DNA from: an uncultured Paracoccaceae bacterium
GTDB lineage: Bacteria > Pseudomonadota > Alphaproteobacteria > Rhodobacterales > Rhodobacteraceae
Direction of reading: 5' to 3'
Assembly: GCA_937900975.1 (NCBI GenBank)
Contig: CALCPC010000395.1
Location: forward strand, 1 to 11,684
Length of the DNA: 11,684 bases
Positions 1 through 6,483 of this stretch are shown here, one piece after another. The notes under the pieces were generated by a model. That model had not been told where the DNA came from, searched no databases, and saw nothing but the letters and a program-made list of their open reading frames with translations. The position numbers and the translations under genes are program-made. Numbering within the stretch: the first letter of the stretch is position 1; the number at the start of each line of letters is the position of its first letter.

Positions 1-134
1 CGCCGTCAGCCCTGTCTCTTTACAAACGCGACCCGGTACAAAGGCTACTTTCGACGCTACAGAACACACCGACACGGCTATGCGTCAGCTTTTATTGACA
101 GACCGTGACGGGATTTTGGCGCAATCGCGGCATT
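1..134. other. Intergenic edge region, no gene seen
   Basis: No convincing coding frame is present. A TTGACA at 95-100 resembles a -35 box, but no good -10 lies at the right spacing on the plus strand. The region is clearly less GC-rich than the flanking genes, which suits a promoter or intergenic stretch serving a gene left of the window. Confidence 0.4.
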
Positions 135-154
135 CTGTCAGAAAGTTCTGACAG
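135..154. promoter_or_regulatory. 20-bp dyad just downstream of xylulokinase stop
   Basis: Perfect 9-bp arms CTGTCAGAA and TTCTGACAG are separated by only two bases (AG), ending three bases past the xylulokinase stop codon. On the minus strand it could form a short hairpin at the 3' end of the operon mRNA, but there is no U-run after it, so a canonical intrinsic terminator is not supported. The tight symmetry looks equally like a dimeric repressor operator. A third TGACAG half-site lies at 96-101. What gene, if any, it would control lies outside the window to the left. Confidence 0.45.
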
Positions 155-157
155 GTC

Positions 158-1627
158 CTAAGCCATCGCCCGGCGCGCGCCGGGATAAAGGGCGCGGTAC
201 CGGTCCAGACGCTCCTGATGATATGCGGCATGGGCTGGATCGGGGGTGACGGTCGCGTCAATCGGCGCGGGGCTGCAATACTCACGCGGATCGGCGCCCT
301 CAGCCGCGCAATAGCCAAGCCGGGCCGCGCCGAAGGCGGCGCCGAAATCGCCGGCGGGCGGGTGGTGGAGCGGGACGCCCGTCGCATCGGCGATGATCTG
401 CACCCATGCGTCCGAGCGCGCGCCGCCACCGACAGCATAGACCCGGTCAAGCGCGGTTCCGGCAGAGCGCAGCGCGTCATAGCAATCGGCAAAGGCATAG
501 GCGACGCCTTCCAGAACGGCGCGGGTCAGATCCGCGACCTCGGTCGATTGCGCGATGCCGACAAAGGCGCCGCGCGCGCCGGCGTCGTTGTGGGGCGTCC
601 GCTCTCCCGAGAGATAGGGCAGGAAGGTCAGCGGGGCCGTGGCCGGGGTGCCGGGATCCACCGCCGCGGTCAGCGCCGCGGGCGCCTGGCCGGTCATCCT
701 CGCCAGCCAGTTCAGGCTGTCGGTGGCGGAAAGGATAACGCCCATCTGGTGCCAGACATCCGGTACGGCATGACAGAAAGCATGGATCGCGTCGGTCGTG
801 TTCGGGGCAAACCCATCGGTGGAGACAAAAAGAACGCCCGATGTTCCCAGCGACACGAACCCGGTCCCGGGCCGGACAGCGCCAACCCCCGCGGCCGAGG
901 CCGCGTTGTCGCCGCCTCCGCCTGCGAGCACCGGCGCCGTCTTCATCCCCCAGCGCGCGGCCAGTTCAGGGCGCAGCCGCCCGGCGGGCGATGAGCCTTC
1001 GACAAGGCCCGGCATCGCGGCCTCGGTCAGCCCGCCGGCGGCAAGCAGCGTATCGGACCAGGTGCGCGCCGCCACATCCATCCAAAGCGTGCCGGCACTG
1101 TCGGACATGTCTGACAACGCCTCGCCCGTCAGGCACAGCCTAAGATAGTCCTTCGGCAGCAACACGCGGGCGGTCAGATCGAAAACATCGGGCTCATTGC
1201 GGCGGACCCATTCAAGCTTGGGCGCTGTGGTCCCCGGCATCAGAACGTTGCCGCAGATCCCGCGAAAATCGGCGCGAGTGTCCAGGATCTCGCATTCCTC
1301 TGAGGCGCGGCCATCGTTCCAAAGGATACAGGGTCTGAGCGGCCGGTCATTGGCGCCAAGAAGCGTGGCGCCGTGCTGTTGGCCCGAAAGCCCGATACCC
1401 CGCACCGCCGCCATGCGCGCAGGCTCGGTCTTGGCGAGCGCGTCAAGCGTCTCTTGCGCAGCGGTCCACCAATGGTCTGGCTCCTGCTCAGACCAACCGG
1501 GATGGGGGCGCGACACGGTCAGCGCGGCGCCGGCGCTGGCGACCACGGTCTGATCGGCGTCCATCATCACGGTTTTGACGCCGGAGGTTCCCAGATCGAT
1601 CCCAAGCCAAATACCGCTGTCGCCCAT
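158..1627 (-). CDS. xylB: Xylulokinase (FGGY family)
   Basis: Predicted cytoplasmic kinase that phosphorylates D-xylulose to D-xylulose 5-phosphate with ATP, feeding the pentose phosphate pathway. The 489 residues match the roughly 485 of E. coli XylB. Visible FGGY landmarks in order are the phosphate-binding IDLGTSGVK (residues 10-18, D11), PHPGWSEQEP (41-50), SGQQHGAT (81-88, corresponding to GQMHGAT in XylB), LWNDGR (102-107), SDMSDSAGT (172-180), GGGGDNAA with probable catalytic base D240, FLPYLSGERTPHND (335-348) and the adenosine-loop GGGARSDAW (400-408). The start at 1627 is chosen over an in-frame ATG at 1663 because AAGGA lies 7 bases upstream of it. It is the last gene of the minus-strand transporter operon, 249 bases after the ATPase gene, with a repeat array between. 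Assignment to xylulokinase is well supported by motifs; an exact substrate such as L-xylulose or another ketose cannot be excluded. Confidence 0.9.
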   Translation of the reverse strand: MGDSGIWLGIDLGTSGVKTVMMDADQTVVASAGAALTVSRPHPGWSEQEPDHWWTAAQETLDALAKTEPARMAAVRGIGLSGQQHGATLLGANDRPLRPCILWNDGRASEECEILDTRADFRGICGNVLMPGTTAPKLEWVRRNEPDVFDLTARVLLPKDYLRLCLTGEALSDMSDSAGTLWMDVAARTWSDTLLAAGGLTEAAMPGLVEGSSPAGRLRPELAARWGMKTAPVLAGGGGDNAASAAGVGAVRPGTGFVSLGTSGVLFVSTDGFAPNTTDAIHAFCHAVPDVWHQMGVILSATDSLNWLARMTGQAPAALTAAVDPGTPATAPLTFLPYLSGERTPHNDAGARGAFVGIAQSTEVADLTRAVLEGVAYAFADCYDALRSAGTALDRVYAVGGGARSDAWVQIIADATGVPLHHPPAGDFGAAFGAARLGYCAAEGADPREYCSPAPIDATVTPDPAHAAYHQERLDRYRALYPGARRAMA

Positions 1628-1637
1628 AGCCGGATCC

Positions 1638-1877
1638 TTAAAGCCGTGCGCCGCCGGCGCCATAAATCCCGCCCCGTTGGCGGCGTATAATCTTGCGCCA
1701 CAGGCCCAGTATAGTCTCGCGCCCTGGGCGCAGTATGGTCTTGCGCCCTAGGCGCAGTATCGCCTTGCGCCCTAGGCGCAGTATGGTCTTGCGCCCTAGG
1801 CGCAGTATAGTTTCGCGCCGCTGGCGCAGTATGGTTTTGCGCCGCTGGCACAGTATGGTTTTTCGCCCCGGGTGCAT
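1638..1877 (-). CDS. Possible small repeat protein bridging ATPase and xylulokinase
   Basis: A 79-codon open frame whose ATG overlaps the ATPase stop codon (TGATG) and whose TAA is fused to the xylulokinase Shine-Dalgarno sequence (TAAGGAT). It would encode a very basic octapeptide repeat, roughly RKTILRLG, with a glycine-rich tail. Junction geometry is what translational coupling would look like. Against it, a 24-base repeat without stops is open in any frame, so openness is not independent evidence. No clear ribosome site precedes the start and the peptide matches no family I recognise. It may act only as a ribosome path across the array, or not be translated at all. Confidence 0.22.
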   Translation of the reverse strand: MHPGRKTILCQRRKTILRQRRETILRLGRKTILRLGRKAILRLGRKTILRPGRETILGLWRKIIRRQRGGIYGAGGARL

Positions 1878-1898
1878 CACAGTCTTGCGCCGCTGGCG
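1683..1898. repeat. Nine-copy 24-bp tandem repeat array of mini-hairpins
   Basis: Nine consecutive 24-base units start at 1683, 1707, 1731, 1755, 1779, 1803, 1827, 1851 and 1875. Copies three and five are identical, and copy four differs from them only around its GTATCGCC. Edge copies (first, eighth, ninth) are the most diverged. Each unit contains an inverted repeat, typically TGCGCC-N3-GGCGCA, whose arms are largely kept while the middle triplet changes in blocks (ACA, CTG, CTA three times, GCT twice, CGG, GCT). Between the hairpins is a TATGGT/TATAGT-like segment. The ninth copy overlaps the 3' end of the ATPase gene, so the array may have grown from that coding end. It lies between ATPase and xylulokinase and would be transcribed with the operon. 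A role in mRNA stability, attenuation or protein binding is inference. Confidence 0.92.
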
Positions 1899-2929
1899 CT
1901 GTCGAATAGGTGGATCTTCTGCGGGGGGATGTCGGCCTGCACCGTTTCATCGGGGCGCACGCTGACGTCCCGGGGCGCTGTTACGACAAAATCGGCGCCG
2001 CCGATGTCGAGGTGGACGTTCTGCTCCACCCCCGTTTTCTCGGCCAGCACCACCCGCCCGGTGATCGACCCCGCCGCACCGAGCGTCATGTCAGAGGGGC
2101 GCAGCCCCGCGGTCACTCGCTGCCCCGCAGTGGCGGCGGTGCCGGGGGGCAAGGGCAGATGGATCCCCGCGCTTTTGAAGGCGCCGTCGACCACCGCGCC
2201 CTCTATCAGGTTGATCGCCGGCGTGCCGATGAAATCGGCAGCGTAGAGGCTGGCGGGCGCGTCAAACAGGTCATCGGGCGTGCCCACCTGCTCAATCCGT
2301 CCGCCCTTCATCAAGACAATCTTATCGGCCATCGTCATCGCCTCGATCTGGTCATGGGTGACGTAGATCGTGGTCGTCTCCAACCTGTCGTGAAGCTGTC
2401 GGATCTCCATGCGCATTTGCGCACGCAGCTTGGCGTCGAGGTTGGACAGCGGTTCGTCGAAGAGAAACACCTTCGCCTCGCGGACCATCGCGCGGCCCAT
2501 CGCGACCCGCTGACGCTGCCCGCCCGAAAGCTCCCTCGGGTAGCGGTCCAGATAATCGGTCAGGTTCAGGACGGCTGCGGCCGCTTCGACCTTTTTGCGG
2601 ATCTCGGCTTTCGGCAGTTTGCGCACCTCCAGCGAAAACCCGATGTTTTCCCACACCGGCATCGTGGGGTAGAGCGCATAGTTTTGGAACACCATCGCGA
2701 TGTCGCGGTCGCGGGGATGGACCTCGTTCATGCGCGCGCCGTCGATCAAAAGATCGCCGCCCGTCACTGTTTCCAGCCCCGCGGTCATCCGCAAAAGCGT
2801 GGTCTTGCCGCAGCCCGACGGGCCAAGCAGCACCGCAAACTCCCCATCGGCGATGTCGAGCGACAGATCTTCCATCACCCGAACGGCGCCGTAACTTTTT
2901 ACGATGTTGCGATACGCGACCGTCGCCAT
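1877..2929 (-). CDS. Sugar ABC transporter ATP-binding protein (MalK/UgpC type)
   Basis: Nucleotide-binding subunit that would dimerise at the inner face of the membrane and power the two permeases encoded upstream. The 350-residue protein has Walker A GPSGCGKT (36-43), Q-loop Q82 in [10 protein letters not shown], signature LSGGQ (134-138), Walker B VFLFDE (154-159), a D-loop SNLDAKLR and the switch histidine H192 in [10 protein letters not shown]. The C-terminal third, with [19 protein letters not shown] and a final [10 protein letters not shown], is the MalK-type regulatory TOBE/OB domain, so it belongs to the CUT1 carbohydrate group. GAGGTG stands 8 bases before the ATG. It follows the binding-protein gene after a gap of 116 bases containing strong GC hairpins. 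Its last codons lie inside the ninth unit of the adjacent tandem repeat, so the C-terminus has been shaped by that repeat. The transported sugar cannot be read from this subunit. Confidence 0.95.
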   Translation of the reverse strand: MATVAYRNIVKSYGAVRVMEDLSLDIADGEFAVLLGPSGCGKTTLLRMTAGLETVTGGDLLIDGARMNEVHPRDRDIAMVFQNYALYPTMPVWENIGFSLEVRKLPKAEIRKKVEAAAAVLNLTDYLDRYPRELSGGQRQRVAMGRAMVREAKVFLFDEPLSNLDAKLRAQMRMEIRQLHDRLETTTIYVTHDQIEAMTMADKIVLMKGGRIEQVGTPDDLFDAPASLYAADFIGTPAINLIEGAVVDGAFKSAGIHLPLPPGTAATAGQRVTAGLRPSDMTLGAAGSITGRVVLAEKTGVEQNVHLDIGGADFVVTAPRDVSVRPDETVQADIPPQKIHLFDSASGARL

Positions 2930-2951
2930 GCCTGTCTCACCTCAAAATGGG

Positions 2952-2995
2952 ACGGGGGCGCCCCGCCGCCCCGGTCCTGTTTTGGGCGCCCCCGT
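2952..2995. promoter_or_regulatory. Large GC hairpin between binding-protein and ATPase genes
   Basis: Perfect 12-bp inverted arms ACGGGGGCGCCC (2952-2963) and GGGCGCCCCCGT (2984-2995) enclose a 20-base loop. A second perfect 12-bp palindrome, CCCGGCGCCGGG, is at 3028-3039, nearer the binding-protein stop. There is no U-run, so this is not a standard terminator. Known analogues such as the hairpins after E. coli malE protect the upstream mRNA from 3' exonucleases and raise binding protein over the other subunits. The same role is inferred here. Confidence 0.65.
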
Positions 2996-3045
2996 AGGGG
3001 CACCCGGCAGCGCCGGCGGTTTCGGCCCCCGGCGCCGGGCCTTCA

Positions 3046-4551
3046 TTACCCGCTGACGATTTTGTCGGCGGCCTGGGCAATGTCGTCCATCGCCTCTTTG
3101 TTGGAGCTGTACTCGCCTGCGAAGTATTTGCCGAGCCGCACCGGGATGGTGTCGTTGGCAAGCTCTGCCCATTCCGGCAGATCCGGCTCCGATCCCATGT
3201 CGTTGGCGATGGTCTCGCGCACGACGCCGAGATGGCGTGTGGTGCCCGGGCCCACGCGGTTGTTGGCGATGATACGCGGGTCGTCATAGACGGCCGTGCG
3301 CGTCGGGCCGGTGCCGCCACCCAGCGCCGTGATCAGCACCTGGGTGTCGTAGGATGTCGCCCATTGCATGAAGATCCAGGCGGGATCGGGGTTTTTGGAG
3401 TTGCGGCTGACCGCAAGGCTAGAGCCGCCCTGGTGGCCGACGCCGGGGATCTCGCCAAAGCCGGTTTCGTCGACGGTGCGCAGCGCGTGTTTTGGCGCGG
3501 GGCAGCGCACGGCCTCCATCAGGCCCGAGACCTTGGTGGCCGAGGGGTCGTCGAAATAGGGGAAGAACTCTCCCCAGCTCATCATCGTCGCGGCGACCCC
3601 TTGGGCGATGGACTGGCCCTGGCCGTCCCAGGTCCAACCGGTGACGCCGGGGGGCATCGTGCCGTAAAGCCGGCGCCAGTATTCCATCGCTTCAAGCCCG
3701 CGCTCGTCATTGCCGGCGAATTTGCCATCGGCATCGAAGATCGAGCCGCCATGCCCCCAAAGCCACGCTGTCCAGTCACACTCCAGGCTGTAGTGGCCCG
3801 ATTTCATCTGACCGGTGGCGCCGTACATGTCGGGGCCCATCTCATCCGTGATCGCCTTGGCCTGTTCGTAATATTCCTCAAGGCTGGTCGGCGCCGAAAA
3901 GCCCATCTGCTCATAGATGTCTTTGCGGTACATGAAGATGAAGATCGGGATGTCATAGGGGACGCCGACAAGGCTGTCCTCGTAGCGCGCGATGCCGTCG
4001 ACAAGCGCGGGCAGGAAATCCTCAACCGCCCAGCCGGGCATGGCGAGGTCGGGATTGGCGGCGAGCTGTTCGCGCGGGTCGAAGACATCGCGGGCGGTGA
4101 AGGCGGCCCAGGATTGGTCGATATAGTAAAGGTCATAGGTGCCAAGCTGGCTGGCGATGTCGAGCGTCAGCTTTTGAAGCACCTGCTCCAACGGCAGCAC
4201 CTCGATTTCCACCGTCATGCCGGAGGCTTCTTCGAAATATTGCTTGAGTTGGCTGTTGATCGCGTTCGACGGCGGTGTCGATTCGGTCGCGAGCTTCAGC
4301 GTCGTGCCGCGGAAGGGCGCCGAGACGTCACGGACCCAGGCCAGAACCTCATCGGAGGGTTTCAGCGCCGCATGGGCGTCGGCATGGGCCTTCGGCGTCC
4401 AGAACGGACGGGCGCCAAGCCCGGTGCCAAGCGCTGTGGCGCCCAGCCCAAGCTGCCCCGCCGTGCGCAGGAACTGCCGCCGGTCCATCCGGCCCTTGAC
4501 GAACCGGTCAACGGCCCGCGCCGCGTATTGCTTTCGGTCACTGTCACGCAT
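3046..4551 (-). CDS. ABC transporter sugar/polyol-binding protein with Tat signal
   Basis: Periplasmic solute-binding protein that captures the substrate and delivers it to the two permeases encoded just upstream. The 501-residue product begins with a long charged n-region and the twin-arginine motif RRQFLRT (24-30), followed by a weakly hydrophobic stretch and a likely cleavage near AHADAHA (about 55-61). That predicts export of the folded protein by the Tat route rather than Sec. The mature part has the general form of family 1 extracellular solute-binding proteins, for example TLKLATESTPPSN near the N-terminus and DLYYIDQSWAAF. It is somewhat longer than many CUT1 binding proteins. GGGAG lies about 9 bases before the chosen ATG; an internal ATG at residue 22, just before the RR pair, is possible but would leave a very short n-region. 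It follows the MalG-like permease by 33 bases. The substrate is inferred only from neighbouring kinases and dehydrogenase to be a pentose, polyol or related compound. Confidence 0.93.
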   Translation of the reverse strand: MRDSDRKQYAARAVDRFVKGRMDRRQFLRTAGQLGLGATALGTGLGARPFWTPKAHADAHAALKPSDEVLAWVRDVSAPFRGTTLKLATESTPPSNAINSQLKQYFEEASGMTVEIEVLPLEQVLQKLTLDIASQLGTYDLYYIDQSWAAFTARDVFDPREQLAANPDLAMPGWAVEDFLPALVDGIARYEDSLVGVPYDIPIFIFMYRKDIYEQMGFSAPTSLEEYYEQAKAITDEMGPDMYGATGQMKSGHYSLECDWTAWLWGHGGSIFDADGKFAGNDERGLEAMEYWRRLYGTMPPGVTGWTWDGQGQSIAQGVAATMMSWGEFFPYFDDPSATKVSGLMEAVRCPAPKHALRTVDETGFGEIPGVGHQGGSSLAVSRNSKNPDPAWIFMQWATSYDTQVLITALGGGTGPTRTAVYDDPRIIANNRVGPGTTRHLGVVRETIANDMGSEPDLPEWAELANDTIPVRLGKYFAGEYSSNKEAMDDIAQAADKIVSG

Positions 4552-4584
4552 GCATTTTCTCCCAAGTGGTGAAGCCCGGCCGCC

Positions 4585-5463
4585 CTATTGTTTGAGCGAT
4601 CCGAGGGTGAGCCCGCGGACCAGTTGCTTCTGGACCAGCAGGATAAAGAGGAAGGCGGGCACCATCGCGGCAACACCAAGGGCAGCCATGTTGCCCCAGG
4701 CCGTGCCTGTCGAGGTGACGAAGGAGGAAGAGACGACAGGCACGGTTTTCAGCCCCGTCTGTGTCAGCGTCAGGACAAAGATGAACTCTGTCCAGGAGAA
4801 GATAAAACACAAGACCGCGGTTGCCGCGATGCCGCCCTTGGCCATCGGCAGGATCACCCGGCGGAACACCAGAAAGCGCGAGGCCCCGTCGATCAGCGCG
4901 CTTTCATCGATCTCCTTCGGGATGTCGTCGAAGAAGGATTTCAGCAGCAGCACGCCAAGCGGCAGGTTGATCAGCGTGTGCATCAGGATAATGCCGAGAT
5001 AGCTGTCCATAAGGCCGATGTCTTTGTAGATAAAGAACATCGGGATCGCGACGGCGACGGGCGGCATCATGCGGGTGGAGAGGACCCAGCCGACAAAGGC
5101 ATGGCGGCCGCGAAAATCCATTCGGCTGAGCGCATAGGCCGCAAGCACCGAAATCGCAATGGCCAGTGCTGTGGAGCCGAGTGCGACAACAATCGAATCC
5201 CAAAGCCGCGGCGCCATGTAGAAATTGCCACCCCCCGGCAGCACCTCCTGCTGGCGCAAAAAGCCAAGCGAGATGCCAAACACCTCCTCGAAATTCTTCA
5301 GCGTCGGATCGAAGGTCCAGACATTGGGCGGGATGTTGAAGATCTCGCGCGCGTCTTTGAAGGCGGTCGTCGTCCAGTAGTAAAGTGGAAAGACGAACAG
5401 CGCCACGACCGCCACGGCAAGGACGGTGCGGACGCGGCGGCGGCTGGCGCTTTCGACGATCAC
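4585..5463 (-). CDS. Sugar ABC transporter permease, MalG type
   Basis: Second membrane subunit of the importer, about 292 residues with roughly six hydrophobic segments. The first is at about 13-30 (VLAVAVVALFVFPLYYW), preceded by a basic RRRVR stretch that fits a cytoplasmic N-terminus. The EAA-like coupling loop that contacts the ATPase runs from about 184 to 206 (EIDESALIDGAS then FRRVILP). The C-terminus LTLGSLKQ resembles the VKG/LTxGALK-like ends of MalG relatives. The start is taken as the GTG at 5461-5463, whose GTGA overlaps the TGA stop of the upstream permease. This 4-base overlap is a normal sign of translational coupling and equal dosage of the two permeases; the frame stays open upstream but only as a shadow of the preceding gene. 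Confidence 0.93.
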   Translation of the reverse strand: MIVESASRRRVRTVLAVAVVALFVFPLYYWTTTAFKDAREIFNIPPNVWTFDPTLKNFEEVFGISLGFLRQQEVLPGGGNFYMAPRLWDSIVVALGSTALAIAISVLAAYALSRMDFRGRHAFVGWVLSTRMMPPVAVAIPMFFIYKDIGLMDSYLGIILMHTLINLPLGVLLLKSFFDDIPKEIDESALIDGASRFLVFRRVILPMAKGGIAATAVLCFIFSWTEFIFVLTLTQTGLKTVPVVSSSFVTSTGTAWGNMAALGVAAMVPAFLFILLVQKQLVRGLTLGSLKQ

Positions 5464-6350
5464 CAGCGCACCTTTGCGATCCAAATAAAGAGATTGGCGA
5501 TGACCAGGATCAGCACCAGGCTGACCAGGCTGATCGTCGCGCCATAGCCCCATTTGATGAAGCTGAACGTCTGCTGCCAGGCATAAAGGCTCAGCGTGTA
5601 GGTGGCCGTGCCCGGCCCGCCGCTGGTCATGACGAAGACATAGTCGAACATGCGAAACAGATCGATGCCGCGCAACAGCACGGCGATGGCGATCACCTTG
5701 GAAAGCTGCGGCAGCGTGATGCGGCGGAAGATCTGCCACCCGCTGGCGCCGTCGAGCATCGCCGCCTCATAGGGCTCCCCCGGCAGACCGCGCAGCCCGG
5801 CGAGGAAAATCAGCACCATAAACGGCGTCCATTGCCAGATGTCGGCAAGCATCACGCCAAGAAGGGCGGTCGAGGGGGTCGACAAGATCGGCGCGGTGCC
5901 GTCAAGCACGCCCACTTGTTCCAGCACCCAGGTCAGGACGCCGAATTCCGCATCTTGTATCAGAAGAAACATCATGCCCGTGATCGCCGGCGGGATCACC
6001 AGCGTCAGCGTCAAAAGCCCGCGCATCACCCCGAACCCGGCAAGATCGGCGTCGAGCAGAAGCGCGATCGCCATGCCGAGCACAAGCTCAATGATCAGCA
6101 CAACGACGAAATATGTCAGCGTGACCGAGAGAGAGCCCCAGAACCGCTCATCATTCCAAAGCGCCACCCAATTGTCGGTTCCGACATACTCAAGCTCGCG
6201 CCGGAAGGGGGCGTATTCGTGAAAGCTCAGCCAGATGTTGTAGATCAACGGGTAGATCGTGAAGACCACCAGCATCGCGATCAGCGGAAACAACCACGGC
6301 AGTGGGTGGTCCGAACTGAACACAGCTTTTGCGGACGTCACCGCCGGCAT
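5460..6350 (-). CDS. Sugar ABC transporter permease, MalF type
   Basis: First membrane subunit of the CUT1 importer, 296 residues with about six transmembrane segments. Examples are the stretches around residues 19-40 (WLFPLIAMLVVFTIYPLIY), 78-99 and 275-291. The EAA loop is unusually clear: EAAMLDGASGWQIFRRITLP at 195-214. The ATG at 6350 is preferred over an upstream in-frame GTG at 6404 because a G-rich ribosome site (GGGGGG) lies about 8 bases before it and because the extra 18 residues are arginine- and proline-rich with no family likeness. It overlaps the next permease by GTGA and lies 133 bases after the dehydrogenase gene. The permease pair precedes the binding-protein gene here, the reverse of the common binding protein-permease-permease order. 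Confidence 0.93.
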   Translation of the reverse strand: MPAVTSAKAVFSSDHPLPWLFPLIAMLVVFTIYPLIYNIWLSFHEYAPFRRELEYVGTDNWVALWNDERFWGSLSVTLTYFVVVLIIELVLGMAIALLLDADLAGFGVMRGLLTLTLVIPPAITGMMFLLIQDAEFGVLTWVLEQVGVLDGTAPILSTPSTALLGVMLADIWQWTPFMVLIFLAGLRGLPGEPYEAAMLDGASGWQIFRRITLPQLSKVIAIAVLLRGIDLFRMFDYVFVMTSGGPGTATYTLSLYAWQQTFSFIKWGYGATISLVSLVLILVIANLFIWIAKVRW

Positions 6351-6483
6351 CCGATTTCCCCCCCGCCGGTCCCTTGCTGGGCCGATCTTTGGTTTCAGAA
6401 GCACTCTGCCTCAGGCTGACAGAAAACCCGCGACTGAAAAATATTTCAAGAGTTTGTTTGGCCCCGTCTGCCGTGATGAGGAT
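6351..6483. other. 133-base gap with weak internal promoter candidate
   Basis: Separates the dehydrogenase from the transporter genes. It is more AT-rich than its surroundings around 6421-6460. On the minus strand a TTGAAA (6444-6449) is followed at 17 bases by TTTTCT (6421-6426), a poor but possible promoter that could give the transporter its own start. No terminator hairpin with a U-run is seen. Whether the dehydrogenase is in the same transcript as the transporter is likely but not shown. Confidence 0.3.

Noticed and set aside
1096..1116. Near-palindrome TGTCGGACATGTCTGACA within the xylulokinase gene
   Set aside because: It corresponds to the conserved SDMSDSAG motif, with repeated Ser-Asp codons creating the symmetry.
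1686..1860. Series of plus-strand promoters from the TATAAT, TATAGT and TATGGT segments of the array
   Set aside because: No -35 boxes at proper spacing, and they would point antisense into the transporter operon. They recur only because the unit is repeated.
1683..1898. CRISPR array
   Set aside because: Units abut with no variable spacers of 30 or so bases between constant repeats, and no cas genes are nearby. This is a simple tandem repeat.
1567..1950. 127-codon minus-strand frame with octapeptide repeats of the APRAQDHT type
   Set aside because: It starts inside the ATPase gene in another frame and overlaps the xylulokinase start. A 24-base unit without stops is open in more than one frame. 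The competing frame at 1638-1877 has better junctions and is kept only at low confidence.
1910..6419. Long plus-strand open frames (for example 1910-3289, 3232-4572, 4588-5547, 5385-6419) opposite the transporter genes
   Set aside because: They lie antisense to well-recognised ABC transporter genes, are rich in Arg, His, Pro and Gly, show no family motifs and lack ribosome sites. They are the expected by-product of high third-position GC.
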